A DNA stretch of 64,000 nucleotides. It comes from S015-6 sp964384945. GTDB lineage: Bacteria; Desulfobacterota; DSWW01. A program made the position numbers and the translations under genes. The notes beneath the pieces were generated by a model. It did no database searches. It saw only the letters and a list, made by a program, of their open reading frames with translations, and was not told the origin of the DNA. The stretch covers positions 1-64,000 of the forward strand of contig CAYLMK010000008.1 in assembly GCA_964384945.1 (NCBI GenBank), in the 5' to 3' direction. Positions 1 through 8,814 of the stretch are shown here, piece by piece (positions within the stretch are counted from its first letter, which is position 1; each line of letters begins with the position of its first letter).

Positions 1-2833
1 GGTAATTCTTCAGACTATTGATCTCGGCCTCGGCCTTCTTTCGCTCCGTGATATCCACCGTGGTGCCCACCAACTCAACGACATCTCCCGCGTCATTCAG
101 GACAGGGTGCCGGGTCGTCTGAACATGTCTGACCGCTCCGCTGGGCAGCACGAGCCTAAACTCACTCGAAGTATGTACTTTTTCGCGGACCGACTTCTCA
201 AAGCCTTCCTGCACGCCGTCCCGATCCTCCGGGTGGATAACTCGGAATGTCGCTTCCCTGGTCGGTAGACCCTCCTGTGCATCAAGTTCATACATCCGGA
301 GGCATTCCTCCGAGGCGTAGACATACCTGTCGCTGGCCAAATCGAAAGCCCAGCTGCCTGTGTGGCTCAGCCGTTGCGCTTCCGCCAGACGAGCTTCACT
401 GCGCCTCAGAGCTTCTTCCGTGCGTTTCCGCTCACTGATGTCGCGTACGATAGCTGAGGCGCCGATGATCTCATCGTGACGGTTCCTGACGGGGGAGAGG
501 GTCACTGACACAGGTATCGTTCGGCCATCTTTTCTGACTCGTTCCGCTTCATAGTGCTCGACCCTTTTCCCTTCTCTGATTTGCCTCAGGAGCAGCGTAG
601 GCTGATCCTGCTGATCCGGCGGCATTAGAATGGATACGGGCCTGCCTAAAGCTTCTGCGGTAGAATAACCATAGAGCCGTTCGGCCCCCTGATTCCAGCT
701 CGTGATCGTACCATCCAAGTCTTGGCTTATGATCGCGTCATCAGAAGATTCGACGATCGCTGCCAGCATCGAACGCGCTTCCTCTGCGTGTTTCTGTTTG
801 GTGATATCCCTTGCGGCGGCAAAAACACCGATCACTTTCCCGGTGTCATCCCTGTAGACAGAGGCATTATAGAGTACGGGCGTGATCTCTCCATTCCGGT
901 TGCGAATCTCGAGCTCATAATCGCGTACGAAGCCTCGATTGAAAACCTGCTGATAGACTGCGCTTGCCTTTTCGGTCTCAGTGAAGTACTGGGAAAAGTC
1001 GGTCCCGATCAATTCCGATCGCGTGAAGCCGGTCAGCTGCTCCGTTGCAACATTGACGTCGCTTATCTTACCAAGGTCGTCAATCGTTACGAGGGGGTCA
1101 AGACTCGCTTCGATCAAGCGCCTGTTGTAGACGCCTGCGAGCCGCAGGGCCTCTTCGACGCGTTTGCGTTCCGTCATATCGATCACGGTGCCCACGATTT
1201 CAACGGTATTTCCTGCGCTGTTTAGGATAGGATGGCGGACCACCTGAATATGTTTGACCGTTGCGTCGGGCAGTACGATCCTGAACTCGATCGAGGTATC
1301 TGCTTTTTCGCGGGGCAGATTCTCAAACTCCCCATTCACCCTGTCCCAATCCGCCGGGTGGATTCGTCGGAGAACTGTTTCGCTGTTCGGTAAACCCTCT
1401 CGCGCATCCAATCCAAAAATTCGGTAGCATTCCTCGGAAACGTAGACATAATTGTAGCTTGCCAGATCGAAAGCCCAGCTGCCTGTATGGCTGAGCCCTT
1501 CCGCTTCCGCCAGGTAGGCTTCGCTGCGCTTCAGAGCTTGTTCGGCCCGTTTTCGCTCAGTGATGTCCCGTACAAAAACGACGGTTTCATCGCCGGCAAC
1601 TGCCTGGTGCTGAGCACTGATTTCGACGTCAAGCAGGCAGCCGTCTTTCCGACGATGGACGGATTCAAAACGGCTCGGGCCCAGTTTCTCGAAACTCCTG
1701 AGGTTGGTAGCGATCGTGTCGGCGCTGAACACAGCCTCTATATCCGCAATATTCATGGTCAGGAGTTCCTGGTCGCTATAGCCGCTCATCCTGCAATAGG
1801 TCTCGTTGACTTCAAGAATTCGTCCTTGCATGTCGACCCGCAGGAAGCCGTCCATGGCCGTCTGGAGCATGAGCCGGTAGCGGTCTTCGCTTTCATGCAG
1901 ATCCCGGTACGCCAACAGGCTGGTCAGGACGTCACTCATACGCCTGGCGATCTCTTCCAGCAGGTTTTTCTCGTCCCGGCTCCAGACTCGCGGATGCGAG
2001 CACTGGTGCATCCCTAATACCCAGGGCTTCCCTGTTTTTGGATATAAGGTGATCATAATTTTGGACTTTTCGCCGAAACGCGATATCTCCAGGGGGTAAT
2101 CGCATCCGGGACCAACTGTTACAGCTCCGGGCGACGCAAGATAGATTCGAAAATGCTGGGTGATATCTAGAGTGGTCGGAATCTCGCCTCTTCGTCCGGG
2201 ATATTCCGGTCGGGTGCGCTCCATCGATACTTCAAAGAATGGGGCATCCGGGTCGCACGGATAGAACAGGTAGGCCCGGTCGCTATCGAAAATTGACAGC
2301 ATGGCGTCGAGGACATCGTTCATCATCTGCTCGAGATCGTTCGTCCCCTGCATGGCCCGGTTAATCCTGTCCATGTTTTGAAAGAACATGAGATGAGCAC
2401 GAAGTTCGTACTCAGCCCGTTCAAGTTCGGCCTGTGCCCGTTCGCGCTCCTTTCGTTCCTCCACTTCTCTGAGGGCGCGTCTAACTGCAAACGGAAGCCT
2501 GGATAGGCGGCTTTTGAGGACACAATCGGTCGCCCCCTGCTTCAGCAGTTCAATAACGAGCTCCTCGCCCAAGGCGCCCGTGACGAAAACAAAGGGCGCA
2601 TCGGAGGCCCGCTCCCTCGATATTTGCATGGCCGTGATACCGTCGAAAGCAGGAAGAGAATAGTCGGAAAGAATTACATCGGGCGAAAAAGTCGACAGCG
2701 CCGCAACAAACGCCTCTCTTGTCTCTACTCGTTCTACAAGAAGGGGGATGCCTGCATCTTGAAGCTCGTACTCCATCAATTCGGCATCCGTGGGGACATC
2801 TTCGAGAATGAGAACACGCAGCTTGTCGGACAT
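1..2833 (-). CDS. Response regulator / GAF / multi-PAS signalling protein (3' end beyond window)
   Basis: The frame is open from an ATG at 2833 to the left edge, giving 944 residues with no stop, so the C-terminal output domain is outside the window. Residues 1-120 form a CheY-like receiver: acidic pair E11/D12, phospho-acceptor D57, T85 and K107. A GAF-like segment follows (about 150-310), then five PAS/PAC units starting near 316, 445, 571, 690 and 820, each ending in a DITERK-type linker. The receiver could take phosphate from another kinase while PAS/GAF domains sense redox or ligands. A histidine kinase, GGDEF or sigma-54 activator module could follow; the visible end does not decide. 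PAS units 2 and 5 are near copies of each other. It is probably cytoplasmic, as no membrane segment is seen. Confidence 0.85.
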   Translation of the reverse strand, partial: MSDKLRVLILEDVPTDAELMEYELQDAGIPLLVERVETREAFVAALSTFSPDVILSDYSLPAFDGITAMQISRERASDAPFVFVTGALGEELVIELLKQGATDCVLKSRLSRLPFAVRRALREVEERKERERAQAELERAEYELRAHLMFFQNMDRINRAMQGTNDLEQMMNDVLDAMLSIFDSDRAYLFYPCDPDAPFFEVSMERTRPEYPGRRGEIPTTLDITQHFRIYLASPGAVTVGPGCDYPLEISRFGEKSKIMITLYPKTGKPWVLGMHQCSHPRVWSRDEKNLLEEIARRMSDVLTSLLAYRDLHESEDRYRLMLQTAMDGFLRVDMQGRILEVNETYCRMSGYSDQELLTMNIADIEAVFSADTIATNLRSFEKLGPSRFESVHRRKDGCLLDVEISAQHQAVAGDETVVFVRDITERKRAEQALKRSEAYLAEAEGLSHTGSWAFDLASYNYVYVSEECYRIFGLDAREGLPNSETVLRRIHPADWDRVNGEFENLPREKADTSIEFRIVLPDATVKHIQVVRHPILNSAGNTVEIVGTVIDMTERKRVEEALRLAGVYNRRLIEASLDPLVTIDDLGKISDVNVATEQLTGFTRSELIGTDFSQYFTETEKASAVYQQVFNRGFVRDYELEIRNRNGEITPVLYNASVYRDDTGKVIGVFAAARDITKQKHAEEARSMLAAIVESSDDAIISQDLDGTITSWNQGAERLYGYSTAEALGRPVSILMPPDQQDQPTLLLRQIREGKRVEHYEAERVRKDGRTIPVSVTLSPVRNRHDEIIGASAIVRDISERKRTEEALRRSEARLAEAQRLSHTGSWAFDLASDRYVYASEECLRMYELDAQEGLPTREATFRVIHPEDRDGVQEGFEKSVREKVHTSSEFRLVLPSGAVRHVQTTRHPVLNDAGDVVELVGTTVDITERKKAEAEINSLKNY

Positions 2834-2865
2834 GTCTTTTCCCTTTCTGTAGCACTTCCAGCGCG

Positions 2866-3140
2866 CTGCGAAGCTTGGGCTCATAATCGCGCGCGAAGCC
2901 TTTATTGAAAGCCTGGTGATACCCTGGGCGTGCCTTTTCAGGTTCGGTGAAGTAATTGAAAAAGTCAGGGTCCCGAAATACTCATGGTCAGGAACTCCTG
3001 CCGGCATTGCCGCTCGTCCTGCAATACGTCCCGTTGACCTCAAAAACTCGTCCTTGCATGCCGGCCCGCAGGAAGCCGTCCATGGCCGTCTGGAGCCTGA
3101 GCCGGTGGCGCTTTTCGCTTTCAACGCAGATCCTCGCGAA
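2866..3140 (-). pseudogene. Eroded paralogue of the adjacent multi-PAS gene
   Basis: Two pieces match the neighbouring gene at DNA level in the same orientation. Positions 2981-3140 resemble 1751-1913 (first PAS unit, about 80 % identical by eye) and 2866-2975 resemble 902-1005 (third PAS unit, about 75 %). The pieces keep the order of the intact gene, but the roughly 750 bp between them are missing and no reading frame survives. It is best read as a deletion remnant of a duplicated sensor gene, lying just upstream of the intact copy. Confidence 0.7.
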
Positions 3141-3598
3141 GAAAAACATCTTCATCCGCGCTCATCGTCTCCTGCTCGTTTGGCTTAGCTTTCTGATGGT
3201 GAAGCCTCCGGCCGTGATCCCTTTCTATGTAATCAGGCCACTTTACAATATGCGGTAACAATTACGAAATAGCGTAACACAATTTATGATATTCAGTAAG
3301 TCAAGAAATACGGCTCCATACATCCAATTGATTTTTCTAGTTTTTCTATTTTGGCACGAAACTGGCTCATTAAGGAGACAAATGCAGGATTCAAAGACGG
3401 CGAAGTGCCCTCGTTGAAGAGACCGTCGAAAAGGCCAAGAAGATGAGAGGATATTCCTTCTTACCGCCAATCGGGTGGGCCTGATTCCCGGGGTCGGCAC
3501 GATCGGGTGAGGGCATCCGACCGCCCGCGGTTTTCAAGTTGGCTGGAAAGAATCAGGGTCGGAACACAAACTCGTGAACCTGAAGAAAGGGAGGGAAT
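3141..3598. other. Gene-poor AT-rich stretch with a sigma-54-like promoter motif
   Basis: No convincing gene is seen. At 3352-3367 (+) the motif TGGCACG-N4-TGGCT fits the sigma-54 -24/-12 consensus, with GG and GC dinucleotides 12 bases apart. A good ribosome site (TAAGGAG) precedes an ATG at 3382, but that frame stops after 11 codons, and its ATG is too near the -12 element to use the same promoter. Confidence 0.3.
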
Positions 3599-3901
3599 AT
3601 GATGAGACGCTCAATCGGTACAATGCTGAGGCCCCCGAGGATCGCTGACAGCGGTCATTGCGTATGGACCTTCTATGCGTCTCATGAAACCACAGTGTGC
3701 TGGGAGACAGCCTGTGACAACGTAGGCTGCCTTGAACGTGACGAGGCACGCAATGATGACTCTAGAGTCTGTTCGTACTGCGGACGGAGCGTGGTGTTTG
3801 TTATGCCTGCCAAACCTGAGGAGAGCGATGATGGCGGAAGCGTCCAGGAAGTCAAGAGGTTACAGCAGTCATCAAACAATTGCATGGTCAATGCAAGGTA
3901 A
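3599..3901 (+). CDS. Small cysteine-rich hypothetical protein
   Basis: A 100-residue frame preceded by GGGAGGG; the second ATG (3602) has the better spacing. It contains six cysteines, including a VCSYCGR knuckle near residue 57 and a cluster CWETACDNVGC near residue 34. This pattern would suit a small zinc- or iron-binding domain. I do not recognise a family. It could be a regulatory or metal-handling protein, or a chance frame; the ribosome site and the regular Cys pairs favour a gene. Confidence 0.45.
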   Translation: MMRRSIGTMLRPPRIADSGHCVWTFYASHETTVCWETACDNVGCLERDEARNDDSRVCSYCGRSVVFVMPAKPEESDDGGSVQEVKRLQQSSNNCMVNAR

Positions 3902-3979
3902 TTGTCGACAGATACGGGAAACGGAAACAGCGTGACCCATTGGTATATGTTGCAGGGGGAGACAGCCAGGAGACGGACA

Positions 3980-4423
3980 ATGATAAACGCGGTCGAGATG
4001 TCCCTCGAGATGTCAACGGTGCCACGCAGGCGTGTCGGAGGGGACCAGTCCCGCAGGGGCCCGGGGTTTCATGTCCGTGGTCTGAATCCGAGCGCGCCTG
4101 AGGGCGAACTGTTCCGCGCGCTCCCGGCCAACTGGCATCCGCTCTGGGAATGCTGCCAGACGTTATCGAAGACAGCCGCGCGAGTCGAACACGGACATGC
4201 CCCAGTTCGGGATGGCCTTGGAGCCGACGATGCGCGCCGCCTGGCTGCGGATCTGCGCCGCGCGGAGCGCAACGGGCTTGCCAAGGAATTCCGCGAGTTC
4301 TGGGAAGAAGTGAGCGCGAGTTCCCCCGCATTCAAGCCGTACGACTTCCGGCCGGAAACGCTCAAGATGTTCGCCCGCTTTTTGGATGCCTGCGGCGGCT
4401 TTGAGGTGACTTGGACCCCGTAG
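3980..4423 (+). CDS. Hypothetical protein, 147 aa
   Basis: The start at 3980 is chosen because CAGGAG lies 7-8 bases upstream; the open frame extends further 5' without a ribosome site. The N-terminal 45 residues are basic and probably disordered. The C-terminal two thirds look like a helical globular domain, with a charged amphipathic stretch around residues 85-120 (DDARRLAADLRRAER) and an aromatic-rich end. There is no signal peptide or membrane segment. I do not recognise the family. Confidence 0.5.
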   Translation: MINAVEMSLEMSTVPRRRVGGDQSRRGPGFHVRGLNPSAPEGELFRALPANWHPLWECCQTLSKTAARVEHGHAPVRDGLGADDARRLAADLRRAERNGLAKEFREFWEEVSASSPAFKPYDFRPETLKMFARFLDACGGFEVTWTP

Positions 4424-4593
4424 AAACGGCGGGAGGAATCATTCAGAAGAGAGTTTCGCATTGAGTATCTTCCCTAAACACAATATGGAAGGAGATGGGG
4501 GACGAACCGAAGTGCCATGCGGATACAGAGTAAGAGACTCCAAGGAAAGAATCTCAGAAACATTCTCTGACGTTGAATCGTTGGAGACCCAGT

Positions 4594-4848
4594 ATGGATA
4601 AGAGGCTGGTCAGGAAAGGGATCATCCCGTGCGGGAAGGATGATATCCGGCGCGCAGCCCGGGGTATGGCCAGGCGCCTTTCCGGACGTCTCGCCCCGCT
4701 GGCAGAGGTTGCCTACAACTCAGCGAGAAGAGACACGGAAGCAATGGACCTCGTCAAGGAGGCCTTCGTCTGCGTGAGCATCCCCATCGCGGCCTTTGCG
4801 ATCGCGTATCTTGCCCTCGATACGATCGTGCACCTGTTCCTCCGATGA
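4594..4848 (+). CDS. Small single-pass membrane protein
   Basis: 84 residues from the ATG at 4594, preceded by TTGGAGA; a TTG at 4573 would extend it by 7 residues. The N-terminal half is strongly basic (MDKRLVRKG..., RRAARGMARR). The C-terminal 30 residues contain one hydrophobic helix (CVSIPIAAFAIAYLALD) ending in FLR. It is likely an inner-membrane tail-anchored protein with its basic region in the cytoplasm. Function unknown. Confidence 0.45.
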   Translation: MDKRLVRKGIIPCGKDDIRRAARGMARRLSGRLAPLAEVAYNSARRDTEAMDLVKEAFVCVSIPIAAFAIAYLALDTIVHLFLR

Positions 4849-4863
4849 TCCCCTCCCACGAGG

Positions 4864-5000
4864 ATGGAACGAGTAGTTGTCTCCTCCTTGGAGAAAGTAT
4901 TGGAATTTGGTGAGGGAGATGCGGTAGTCGGAACGATCAAGGCGATGAAATCGGGTGTGCTTGACCATCCTTTTGCAGCAAACCGACCCAGTCCCTGTGA
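4864..5000 (+). pseudogene. Fragment resembling the C-terminal part of glutamate mutase subunit E
   Basis: The frame from 4864 reads LEKVLEFGEGDAVVGTIKAM followed by GVLDHPFA and then a VKDR segment. This resembles the conserved stretch of methylaspartate (glutamate) mutase epsilon subunits: VLE-GDGD-AVG-A-EAGVLDVPFA and then ARD. Similarity fades after about 45 residues, and nothing upstream supplies the rest of the roughly 480-residue protein. The open frame continues to 5136 but overlaps the next gene's start. It is an orphan fragment, not a functional subunit; the identification rests on memory of the family. Confidence 0.4.
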
Positions 5001-5113
5001 AGTGATGAGAGTCAAAGACAGGGGCCAATGCCAAGGTTGCGGGACGGTCACGGAAAAAAGTGCACCAAGAATCGGAGGACCTCTAAGGCGATCCGGGAAG
5101 GAGGCATTTGCCC

Positions 5114-6562
5114 ATGAACCGGCAAGACATGATTGACGGCATACCGAACATCAGCGCCTCGGAACAGGACGCGCATGCGGTTGAGCCGAAGAAGGAAGAA
5201 CTGTATGCCGCAGTGTCGAACATAGACTTTAAGAACGTCCGATCGGCCTTCGGCCTGGCCCTGCATATGCATCAGCCGACGATTCCGGCATCTTCGGACG
5301 ATCTCCGGGCCGCACAATTGATCTCCAATTTGCAGTACATGATGGAGCATCCAGACAAGGGCGACAACCACAATGCGCCGGTCTTCCTGTGGTGTTACCG
5401 CCGGATGTCGCAGTTTGTCAGAGAGTTGGTCGGACAGGGCAAGAACCCCCGGATCATGCTCGACTATTCAGGAAACCTCCTCTGGGGCTTGCGCCAAATC
5501 GGGCACGGCGACGTTCTGGAGGAACTGGCGGCGATCACCTCCGACAGCGCCTATTACCGCTATGTCGAATGGCTGGGGACCATGTGGTCTCACGCCGTCG
5601 TATCGTCCACTCCCGTCCCGGACTTCAAGTTGCACATGACGGCGTGGCGCCTGCATTTCGCTTCGATCTTCGGCGAAGCGGCCGCGCGGCGGGTAAAAGG
5701 CTTCTCGCCCCCGGAAATGCAGCTGCCGATTCACCCTGACGTCTGCTACGCTTACGTCGAGGCTCTCACCGAATGCGGATACACGTGGCTCATGGTGCAG
5801 GAGCATACCGTCGAGAACCTGGACGGAAGCGGCATACGGCGGCCGCACCTTCCGCACTGCCTGGTGGCGAGAAACTCGCTGGGCGAGACGATCGGGATCA
5901 CCGCGCTCGTCAAGACAAAGGGGTCTGATACCAAGCTGGTCGCACAGATACAGCCCTATCACGAAGCGCTGGGTTTGGACCGCCAGGAATATGCGGGGTC
6001 CCATGTCCCCCCCTACGTGCTGCAAATCGGGGACGGAGAGAACGGCGGGGTGATGATGAACGAGTTCCCGCCCGCCTACAAGAGAGATTTCCAGGGAATC
6101 GGTGCGGACGGGGTCGTTGCGATGAACGGATCCGAATACCTCGAGTTCCTGAAACGGGCCGGAGTCGACAGAGAGTCCTTCCTTCCGATTCAGCCGGTGT
6201 CGCAGCACCTCATCTGGAACGAAGTCGACAGGCAGGGTCCCGGAGCGGCAGACGATGCCATCGAAAAGGTCAAGCGACGCAACCCGCATTTCGATCTCGA
6301 CCGGGGCTCGTGGACGAATGACAAGAGCTGGGTCAAGAACTACGAATCGGTGCTCGATCCCATGAACCGGCTCAGCAGCCTGTTTCATGAGAAGTTCGAC
6401 CGCCCGGGGGTAGACCGTCACAGTTACGAGTACCGACAGGCGCTCCTGTATCTCCTCCTTTCGCAGACGAGCTGCTACCGCTACTGGGGCAAAGGGATCT
6501 GGACGGACTACGGCAAGGAAATCTGCAGGAGGGGGATGGAACACATCGGTCGGCTTCCGTAA
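5114..6562 (+). CDS. Glycoside hydrolase family 57 protein
   Basis: 482 residues from the ATG at 5114, which has AGGAGG nine bases upstream. It shows the GH57 hallmark HMHQP at residues 51-55. A later GFSPPEM segment places Glu201 where GH57 enzymes keep their nucleophile, and GENGGVMMNEFP lies in the C-terminal half. The length and whole-protein pattern match a GH57 subgroup that I recall from cyanobacteria and other environmental bacteria, annotated only as glycosyl hydrolase 57. GH57 enzymes act on alpha-glucans by a retaining mechanism. No signal peptide is seen, so a cytoplasmic glycogen-like substrate is likely. It stands alone, convergent with the next gene. Confidence 0.85.
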   Translation: MNRQDMIDGIPNISASEQDAHAVEPKKEELYAAVSNIDFKNVRSAFGLALHMHQPTIPASSDDLRAAQLISNLQYMMEHPDKGDNHNAPVFLWCYRRMSQFVRELVGQGKNPRIMLDYSGNLLWGLRQIGHGDVLEELAAITSDSAYYRYVEWLGTMWSHAVVSSTPVPDFKLHMTAWRLHFASIFGEAAARRVKGFSPPEMQLPIHPDVCYAYVEALTECGYTWLMVQEHTVENLDGSGIRRPHLPHCLVARNSLGETIGITALVKTKGSDTKLVAQIQPYHEALGLDRQEYAGSHVPPYVLQIGDGENGGVMMNEFPPAYKRDFQGIGADGVVAMNGSEYLEFLKRAGVDRESFLPIQPVSQHLIWNEVDRQGPGAADDAIEKVKRRNPHFDLDRGSWTNDKSWVKNYESVLDPMNRLSSLFHEKFDRPGVDRHSYEYRQALLYLLLSQTSCYRYWGKGIWTDYGKEICRRGMEHIGRLP

Positions 6563-6647
6563 CGTGGTGGCAGGGTCTCGAGTGAGATGGAGAAAGAAGT
6601 GCTCGAAAGTCCTCCAATATATTCTCTCCGTGCGCAGTGTTTTCTCA

Positions 6648-7055
6648 TCATCGCTGCGCTCCTGCACCACAAGAACCGTTTTCTGCAAGTCGAAGGGGCC
6701 GCCATCGTTCATTTCTAGAGAAGAGGACGACGAGGCTGTATCTCGGCGTTTCACCCGCATAGGGCGGCGTCGCGGATACGGTGGTGAGCCTGGGTGGGTT
6801 TTCGGTAATCCATTTGTCCACGCCACCATTCCTGACGGAATTTGCAAACCCTCCGAGCTTCGAGGTCAGGGACGGCCCAGGACCGGGAGAGGGTGCCGCC
6901 TTCTCCGGGGGCAGGAACAGCCTCATGTGCACGTAGAGATCGACCGCCGGGTCATTCGGCTTGGCGTTGGATTGGCCCCTATCGTTTGCCAGTGCCTGGT
7001 GAAAAGGCAAAAGCAGCAGGACCCATGACAGGGTCAGGATTCTTCTGAGCATCAT
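6648..7055 (-). CDS. Exported hypothetical protein, 135 aa
   Basis: The start at 7055 is chosen for AGGAGGG eight bases upstream. Residues 1-24 form a signal peptide (MMLRRILTLSWVLLLLPFHQ, then ALA before the mature part). The remainder is low in hydrophobic residues, with a Pro-rich patch (PPEKAAPSPGPGP) around residue 50. It lies 32 bases downstream of the thioredoxin-like gene on the same strand and could be its partner. No family recognised. Confidence 0.55.
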   Translation of the reverse strand: MMLRRILTLSWVLLLLPFHQALANDRGQSNAKPNDPAVDLYVHMRLFLPPEKAAPSPGPGPSLTSKLGGFANSVRNGGVDKWITENPPRLTTVSATPPYAGETPRYSLVVLFSRNERWRPLRLAENGSCGAGAQR

Positions 7056-7087
7056 TACGGCTACCCTCCTCTCTTCTTCCTTCTCGT

Positions 7088-7513
7088 TCAAAGGTGCTTG
7101 TTGATCAGCTTCCAGGTCTTCGGGGCGTGTTCATACTGTTCCTCGTTTGCTGAAGCGGACACGGTACCGCCGACATCGTTGCCGCGACGCAGGAGGCTTA
7201 AGATCACATCCTTGGTCGCAGTTCCGACGAACCTCTCGCGAAGTCCTCCGCGCACGAAGTGGAGCAGGGTCGGAATGAATTGCACGCCATACCACAGACT
7301 CAGGTGGGGACAGTCGTCCGCATTGACCTTCACAAACTTCACGCTTTCCGCGCACGCTGCAACGTCTGCAAGTACTGACTCCATCATCTGACAGGGGCGA
7401 CTCCAAGGCGCCCAAAACAGGGCCAGCACGGGTTCGGCAGACTGCAAGACTTCTGACTTGAAATCCGCGTCGCCGACGGCTATGAAACTCGCTTGGTTCT
7501 TGGTCGCGTTCAT
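7088..7513 (-). CDS. Thioredoxin-like protein with a single active-site cysteine
   Basis: 141 residues starting at 7513 after GGGAG. The fold pattern is thioredoxin: VLALFWAPWSRPCQMM, then KVNADDCPHLSLWYGVQFIPTLLHF with the cis-Pro (IPT), then a GxxxxxxFVG end. The usual WCGPC is WSRPC here (Ser38, Cys41), so the resolving N-terminal Cys is missing and a dithiol cycle is not possible. A chaperone, mixed-disulfide or peroxidase-adaptor role is more likely. No signal peptide is seen, although the genes on either side encode exported proteins. The 141-residue length exceeds ordinary thioredoxin by a 30-residue C-terminal tail. Confidence 0.75.
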   Translation of the reverse strand: MNATKNQASFIAVGDADFKSEVLQSAEPVLALFWAPWSRPCQMMESVLADVAACAESVKFVKVNADDCPHLSLWYGVQFIPTLLHFVRGGLRERFVGTATKDVILSLLRRGNDVGGTVSASANEEQYEHAPKTWKLINKHL

Positions 7514-7627
7514 GTTTTTGACTCCCGCTCGTCTCGCCGGCAATCACTGGGTATCCAGGCGAGCCTTATTCCTTTTGTGTACTCCCGGGTCGTTGACCTC
7601 ATGAGTCGCTACCATTTCCGTCGGTTC

Positions 7628-7663
7628 GCAGTGGGCCACATTCGTCCGAATATGGCCCACTGC
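7628..7663 (-). terminator. Long perfect-arm hairpin after the 7673-8134 gene
   Basis: GCAGTGGGCCA and its complement TGGCCCACTGC enclose a second matched pair (ATTCG/CGAAT). The result is a nearly continuous 16-bp stem, nine bases beyond the stop of the minus-strand gene. No U-run follows, so it may act as an mRNA 3' stabiliser or a factor-assisted terminator. Confidence 0.5.
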
Positions 7664-7672
7664 CTTTGGCGA

Positions 7673-8134
7673 CTAGAAGTGGCCCCATGGATCGTACTGC
7701 TGCATGGTCTTCCAGTTTTCCTGGCCGGCCACCATTTCACAGGGTACCTTGAAGCACAGGTATTCCGTGGCATGGGGCGTGGCAGGGGGCGCTTCCGTTT
7801 CAATTCGCATCATCAGGGTGCAAAGGGCCTCCTCGTTCGGCGCCACATCCTTGGACCCGAAGCATCTCCATCGAAGCATCCGTTTCCAGGGGGTGAACTT
7901 CCATGCCCCCGTGTATGCGCTTATGTAAGCGATTCCGTCACGGCTGATTTCCAACTCGCCCTCATAGTCTTGGCCTCCGGCTATCTGCTTGACGGGTACG
8001 AGGAGTGTACCGGAGTCGGCTTCCTCTCCCGTGACGATTAGCTCCGAGGCAGCCAGGTTTCCGCCAGGCACGACGAGTCCAACCCCGCAAACAGCCAGAC
8101 CAATCACCAGCATTGCACCGATTGAGCGTTTCAT
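7673..8134 (-). CDS. Exported hypothetical protein, 153 aa
   Basis: Begins at an ATG with GGAGGAAGAATC upstream. Residues 1-30 are a signal peptide (MKRSIGAMLVIGLAVCGVGL, ending near LAAS). The mature part has a domain with CFGSK, CTLMM and a late CFKVPCEM pair, so four cysteines may form disulfides in the periplasm. It is the first of three same-strand genes (8134 to 6648); with the thioredoxin-like gene between two exported proteins, a shared envelope stress or redox role is possible but unproven. Family not recognised. Confidence 0.55.
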   Translation of the reverse strand: MKRSIGAMLVIGLAVCGVGLVVPGGNLAASELIVTGEEADSGTLLVPVKQIAGGQDYEGELEISRDGIAYISAYTGAWKFTPWKRMLRWRCFGSKDVAPNEEALCTLMMRIETEAPPATPHATEYLCFKVPCEMVAGQENWKTMQQYDPWGHF

Positions 8135-8183
8135 GATTCTTCCTCCTCTCTTTCAGGTTCATGGTTTTGTGTTCCGACGCTGA

Positions 8184-8814
8184 TTCCTTCCAGAGCGAAA
8201 ACCGTGCCAGGACAACAAAGATTATGATGAATGCCGCAAGGTCTTAATTCTTAAGGTTTTCTGAAGACGTCGTGCGGGGACCCATTGGGTTAAACAGTTG
8301 AACGTCCAAAGAATTGCTCCGGATGGGGCCGGCGAATTGACCGTGAACCAGGCCAGGTTAATGAATACCTGCCAGCTCGTGAAATAGAATCCCATCGAGA
8401 CCAGAAAGGGTTCCTATTGACGTTTATTTCGAGTAGTCATGAATTGCCACAAGCCAGAGACAGGGTTCCGCCCCAAGAAACAGTCGCAGTCCTCTTCATC
8501 GGTTTGGTGGTGGCGTGCGTCGTTGTGGCGCTCTTGGAGCCGGGGCTGAACGTGCGAAATGCAAGGGCCTCGAGCCAGTCAGCACGGATCTTTCGCGAAT
8601 AGTATGTTGGGTGGCGGAATATTCCGATCTAAGAGGGGAGGGATTTTTCGGAATGGATTGACCAAGAGCGAGAGAGTATCGGATTATCTTGAGCCTCGTG
8701 AGAGGCTTTCTTTATGGGAAATGGGGCAGAGGATGCTGGCACACCCTCTGTCCCGAAGCGATATTCCGGGGAGACCCCGGAGCAACAGAAGGTACTGCCT
8801 TGATACTCTTTGTG
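8184..8814. other. Region without a supported gene
   Basis: A TTG-started frame at 8417-8602 has one hydrophobic stretch (VAVLFIGLVVACVVVALLEP) but no ribosome site. I see no other coding signal. The right part leads into the IS66 relic and is probably rearranged DNA. Confidence 0.3.

Noticed and set aside
722..2017. Plus-strand frames of 167 and 176 codons
   Set aside because: They lie opposite the clearly coding minus-strand PAS protein and show only reversed PAS codons.
5468..6847. 459-codon minus-strand frame
   Set aside because: Antisense to the GH57 gene; no ribosome site and Arg/Pro-rich shadow composition.
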